DNA of 64,000 bases, taken from positions 1-64,000 of the IMG/VR virus record IMGVR_UViG_3300025087_000002; one strand, written 5' to 3'. This document shows positions 61,110 through 64,000 of the stretch, piece after piece. This DNA is from a virus. The notes under the pieces are model-generated. The model made no database searches. It was given only the letters and a program-made list of their open reading frames with translations, and had not been told where the DNA came from. The translations under genes and the position numbers were made by a program. The stretch's first letter is position 1, and the number at the start of each line of letters is the position of its first letter.

Positions 61110-62284
61110 AATATATAGACACTGAAAATGTTATAATTAAAAGTTGGTGTAATGAACCTGAAGAAAGTACTATAGAACAAGCTAAAAATCTAGCAAATCT
61201 TCCTTTTGTATTTAGACAAGTTTGTTTAATGCCAGACACACATATGGGTCATGGTATGCCTATTGGTGGAGTTTTAGCTACTAAAGGTGTTGTAATTCCA
61301 AACGCTGTTGGTGTTGATATTGGGTGTGGAATGTATTGTGTTAAAACCTCATTAAAAGTAAACGAAATAGATACTGAAACTATAAAAAAAATAATGACTA
61401 TAATTAGAAAAAAAGTACCTGTAGGATTTGCTCACCACCAAAAAGAACAGCCATTACAATATATACCAAAAATTGACAATAATTTATTTTTTACTCATGA
61501 GTTATATATTATAAATAATGAATTTTCATCGGCTATGAAACAAGTTGGTACATTAGGTGGTGGTAATCATTTTATTGAAATTCAAAAAGGATCTGATGGT
61601 TATGTATATTTTATGATACATACAGGAAGTAGAAATTTAGGTAAAAAAGTATGTGATTATTATAATAAAATAGCTAGAGATATAAATGATAAATGGTTTT
61701 CTAAAGTACCTAAAGAATGGGATTTAGCGTTTTTACCATTGGATACAAGAGAAGCTAAACTATATATAAACGAAATGACATTTTGTTTAGAGTTTGCGTT
61801 TTTAAATAGAAAACTTATTGCCGAAAGAATAAAAGAATCGTTTTTAGATGTTATTTCTTGCTCTTTTACTGATGAAATTAATATACATCATAATTATGCA
61901 GCTATTGAACATCATTTTGATTCTAATGTTGTTGTACATAGAAAAGGAGCTACATCGGCTAGAGATGGTGAATTAGGATTAATACCAGGATCACAAGGAA
62001 CATCTTCTTATATAGTTAGAGGAAAAGGAAACGTAGAATCGTTCATGAGTTGTTCACATGGTGCTGGTAGAAAACTTAGTAGAACAAAAGCTAGAAATGA
62101 ATTAAATTTAGAAAATGAACAAAAGATTTTAAACGATAAAGGTATTATACATTCAATAAGAAATCAAGAAGATTTAGATGAAGCTAGTAATGCATATAAA
62201 GATATTGATATAGTAATGGAAGAACAAAAAGATTTGGTTGATATTTTAATAAAACTAGAACCTATGGGTGTAATCAAAGGATAA
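61106..62284 (+). CDS. rtcB: RtcB-type RNA ligase
   Basis: The 392-residue protein has RtcB's conserved metal and GMP-binding residues: VGVDIGCGM with Asp71 and Cys74, GGGNHFIE with His155, MIHTGSRNLG with His172, INIHHNYA with His261, and SCSHGAGR with His318, the guanylylated His. RtcB joins RNA 2',3'-cyclic phosphate or 3'-phosphate ends to 5'-OH ends. The role here is probably repair of tRNA or mRNA cut by host defence nucleases; that is inference. Confidence 0.9.
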   Translation: MKYIDTENVIIKSWCNEPEESTIEQAKNLANLPFVFRQVCLMPDTHMGHGMPIGGVLATKGVVIPNAVGVDIGCGMYCVKTSLKVNEIDTETIKKIMTIIRKKVPVGFAHHQKEQPLQYIPKIDNNLFFTHELYIINNEFSSAMKQVGTLGGGNHFIEIQKGSDGYVYFMIHTGSRNLGKKVCDYYNKIARDINDKWFSKVPKEWDLAFLPLDTREAKLYINEMTFCLEFAFLNRKLIAERIKESFLDVISCSFTDEINIHHNYAAIEHHFDSNVVVHRKGATSARDGELGLIPGSQGTSSYIVRGKGNVESFMSCSHGAGRKLSRTKARNELNLENEQKILNDKGIIHSIRNQEDLDEASNAYKDIDIVMEEQKDLVDILIKLEPMGVIKG

Positions 62285-62287
62285 AAA

Positions 62288-62482
62288 ATGAAACAACAAG
62301 TAACACAAAATTCTAATGGTATTGGATTTATAGGACTACTAACTATTGTATTTATTACGCTAAAACTATGTGGAGTCATAGCTTGGAGTTGGTGGTGGGT
62401 ATTAAGTCCTATATTGTTATCAACAGGAATAGCTATTATTATACTTATTGTAATGTTCTTAATATTAATGTTAGCTAAATAA
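62288..62482 (+). CDS. Two-span membrane protein (64 aa)
   Basis: Two strongly hydrophobic segments (GFIGLLTIVFITLKLCGVIA and ILLSTGIAIIILIVMFLILM) flank a short Trp-rich turn (WSWWWV). It directly follows rtcB. A holin-like or membrane stress protein is possible. Confidence 0.5.
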   Translation: MKQQVTQNSNGIGFIGLLTIVFITLKLCGVIAWSWWWVLSPILLSTGIAIIILIVMFLILMLAK

Positions 62483-62492
62483 GGAATATACT

Positions 62493-62825
62493 ATGAATGA
62501 AAAGAAAGAAATTAAAATAGAAGATTTAAGAATAGGTCAAGAAGTTTGGTATCTTGATATAATATATAAAGTTATGGGGTTGTATGGAAGAACTAACTCT
62601 ATAACTATTTCAAATGGTTGTAATACATATTATGTTAAACCTTATGTGTTATCTTTAACTCCACCAAAGAAGAAGATAAAGAAAACTAAAACTTTATGGT
62701 TTAACATATATCCAGAGGATATAATATGTTTACATTCATCACAAGAATTCGCTAAAAGCGTTTCAAGTAATTGCTTAATAGCGACAATATCACAAACAAT
62801 TGAATGGGAAGAAGATGAAAAATAA
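62493..62825 (+). CDS. Hypothetical protein (110 aa)
   Basis: Alpha/beta protein with a Lys-rich middle (PPKKKIKKTKT). The C-terminus overlaps the next gene by 11 bases. No family is recognised. Confidence 0.5.
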   Translation: MNEKKEIKIEDLRIGQEVWYLDIIYKVMGLYGRTNSITISNGCNTYYVKPYVLSLTPPKKKIKKTKTLWFNIYPEDIICLHSSQEFAKSVSSNCLIATISQTIEWEEDEK

Positions 62826-63042
62826 AGAAAAGTTTAACTGTGATAAATGTAAGAAAGCTACACAAGAACTATATGTATTAAATAATAACAATAGTTTAGT
62901 TGCTACTACCGATCCAAGAGATACTTGGATCTGCTACAAATGTGGAGCTGAACATATTAAAGACTTTGAGAAAAGCGTAGGAGCTGCTAGATGCTTTCTA
63001 GAAGCCTTAGGTTACATTCAAAGAGAAGATCAAGAAGAATAA
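62815..63042 (+). CDS. Zinc-ribbon protein (75 aa)
   Basis: Start 62815 is chosen for its GGGAAGAAG ribosome binding site; a TTG at 62800 is less likely. FNCDKCKK and WICYKCGAE make a zinc ribbon. Function unknown. Confidence 0.5.
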   Translation: MKNKEKFNCDKCKKATQELYVLNNNNSLVATTDPRDTWICYKCGAEHIKDFEKSVGAARCFLEALGYIQREDQEE

Positions 63043-63099
63043 TAACATATTAACTAAGAACGCTGAATAAGCCTATTTCTGTGATCCTAGGAGCCTATT

Positions 63100-63567
63100 T
63101 TGAAAATATATCGATATAGCCTAAAAAAGATACCTCGTTCAATACTTGCTGAATTGATTATGATGGATGATCAATTTGAATATGCTAGATGGGATATAGA
63201 TACATGGCATAGCTTAGGTATGGATTTTTATTTAAATCAAGATAAATACGATTTATTTTTAATAGAGAATTGGTATGGTTTTGTTATTGGTTATGCTTTC
63301 TTTAGAAAAGATCCAGAAAGCTATCATCTCATGAAAATGGCTATCGTATCCAAAGATCAGTCTAAAGGGTTAGGAACTAAGCTTTTTGAGTATGTTAAAA
63401 ACTATTACAAAGGAAAGCATGAAACTTATAATATAACATTGGAAGTGAAAGAAGACAATGTCAAGGGTATTGGTTTATATAAAAAGACAGGATTTGAAGA
63501 ATTGCAAAAACTTGAGAACTATTATGCTGAAAACATACATGGTATCAAAATGATACTAAAAGTTTAA
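63100..63567 (+). CDS. GNAT acetyltransferase
   Basis: The 155-residue protein begins at TTG 63100 with TAGGAG upstream. It has the GNAT core: LMKMAIVSKDQSKGLGTKLF (acetyl-CoA-binding Q-x-x-G-x-G motif at about residues 89-96) and GIGLYKKTGFEELQKLENYY. It transfers an acetyl group from acetyl-CoA to an unknown acceptor. It is preceded by a short gap with two AGCCTATTT direct repeats. Confidence 0.8.
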   Translation: MKIYRYSLKKIPRSILAELIMMDDQFEYARWDIDTWHSLGMDFYLNQDKYDLFLIENWYGFVIGYAFFRKDPESYHLMKMAIVSKDQSKGLGTKLFEYVKNYYKGKHETYNITLEVKEDNVKGIGLYKKTGFEELQKLENYYAENIHGIKMILKV

Positions 63568-63581
63568 TTTCGTAATACTCA

Positions 63582-63609
63582 ATAATTGGTTGCGTCTTTT
63601 TCCAATTAT
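63582..63609 (+). terminator. Hairpin after acetyltransferase
   Basis: Eight perfect base pairs, ATAATTGG/CCAATTAT, with a 12-base loop containing TTTTT. Likely transcription end, though without a T tract after the stem. The following 140 bases contain no gene that I can support. Confidence 0.5.
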
Positions 63610-63752
63610 CTCTCCTAAGCCTCGATTCACTATCGTTCATTGTTCGGCTACTCCATCCAACGCTAAGCATCAAATAAACAGAGTTAGTCCTAATTATGCA
63701 TTGCATTAATAAAAGCTAAGTTAAAAATATTTTTTGGCTATGTAATTTACAC

Positions 63753-63781
63753 TTGACAACCTTCGGCTAATATTATATACT
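63753..63781 (+). promoter_or_regulatory. Sigma70-type promoter of right-edge gene
   Basis: TTGACA (63753-63758), 17 bases, TATACT (63776-63781), 29 bases before the last start codon. Confidence 0.75.
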
Positions 63782-63810
63782 AATCAATATACTAAACAAA
63801 GAGGTGCTAC

Positions 63811-64000
63811 ATGACTCTAACACAATTTGAAGAATTTATGGACTATCTAGATAAGAACGATGAAGCTATGCCTACATCTATGTTATTGAAAGAACAAGAA
63901 ATTATAAGTCTAAAAATAGATATGCTTACTCAAAACTACAATTCTTGGGCTGGACTTGTAAACATAACAAACAGTGAGATACTCTTTGTAAATACAACAA
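63811..64000 (+). CDS. Partial gene at right edge
   Basis: AAAGAGGTG precedes ATG at 63811; the frame is open to the window end (63 residues, beginning MTLTQFEEFMDYLDKNDEAM). Helical, function unknown. The rest lies outside. Confidence 0.6.
   Translation, partial: MTLTQFEEFMDYLDKNDEAMPTSMLLKEQEIISLKIDMLTQNYNSWAGLVNITNSEILFVNTT

Noticed and set aside
63615-63670. A tRNA on the minus strand
   Set aside because: CTAAGC copies are direct, not inverted, and there is no cloverleaf.
1-64000. CRISPR array
   Set aside because: No regular short direct repeats with unique spacers were seen; the repeats found are coding.

Overview
The window is a continuous piece of a tailed-phage genome (Caudoviricetes). 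It is very AT-rich, densely packed with short overlapping genes, and has strong AAAGGAG-type ribosome binding sites. The set of large terminase, portal, scaffold, major capsid protein, head-tail adaptor, tail nozzle and a run of large internal virion (ejection-type) proteins, with no tape measure or sheath gene, suggests a podovirus-like virion. A lytic transglycosylase with a signal peptide, spanin-like membrane proteins and an exported ClpP-like protease point to a Gram-negative host. Several promoters have near-consensus TTGACA-17-TATAAT hexamers, so the host probably uses an ordinary sigma70. No host or phage genus can be named from the sequence alone, and neither genome end is evident.

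Layout. (1) 1-14583, plus strand: early/middle genes. They include many tiny proteins, a family B DNA polymerase in two pieces (4998-7516), a macro-domain protein, a calcineurin-like phosphoesterase, an AP2/HNH homing endonuclease, a ClpP-like protease, a dNMP kinase, two DUF4116-type repeat proteins and a RuvC-like resolvase. (2) 14584-14788: convergent junction with two perfect TGTTCA-N8-TGAACA operator-like palindromes. (3) 14789-17773, minus strand: lysis-type cassette behind its own sigma70-type promoter. (4) 17798-53722, minus strand: virion genes from internal proteins (low coordinates) through tail, fibres, capsid, scaffold and portal to the terminase. (5) 53723-54135: divergent control region rich in promoters and RNA structure. 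(6) 54136-64000, plus strand: nucleotide-metabolism and small genes, including SLOG protein, dUTPase, HAD nucleotidase, M15 peptidase, RtcB RNA ligase and a GNAT acetyltransferase. Three more sigma70-type promoters lie here; two lead into structured leaders or candidate small RNAs.

Two transcription programmes are visible. Plus-strand regions and the lysis cassette carry sigma70-type promoters, all with 17-nt spacers. The virion cluster instead carries six copies of a 17-bp intergenic element, TTATCAAGTnTTAaTGT, oriented with the genes and placed 22-156 bp before gene starts. This is probably a phage late promoter. Around the major capsid gene it is paired with hairpin terminators, so the capsid gene looks like its own transcription unit.

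The window holds several kinds of mobile or self-splicing element. A group I-type intron with a LAGLIDADG endonuclease splits the major capsid gene, a 138-residue mini-intein sits in the terminase Walker A motif, and there are three HNH genes, one of them frameshifted at an A8 run. Other oddities are a coiled-coil/zinc-ribbon gene that seems to start with AUA, a polymerase split that looks like a frameshift in a once-continuous gene, an 18-bp C homopolymer after the capsid gene, and fibre repeats that keep their protein sequence while changing synonymous codons.
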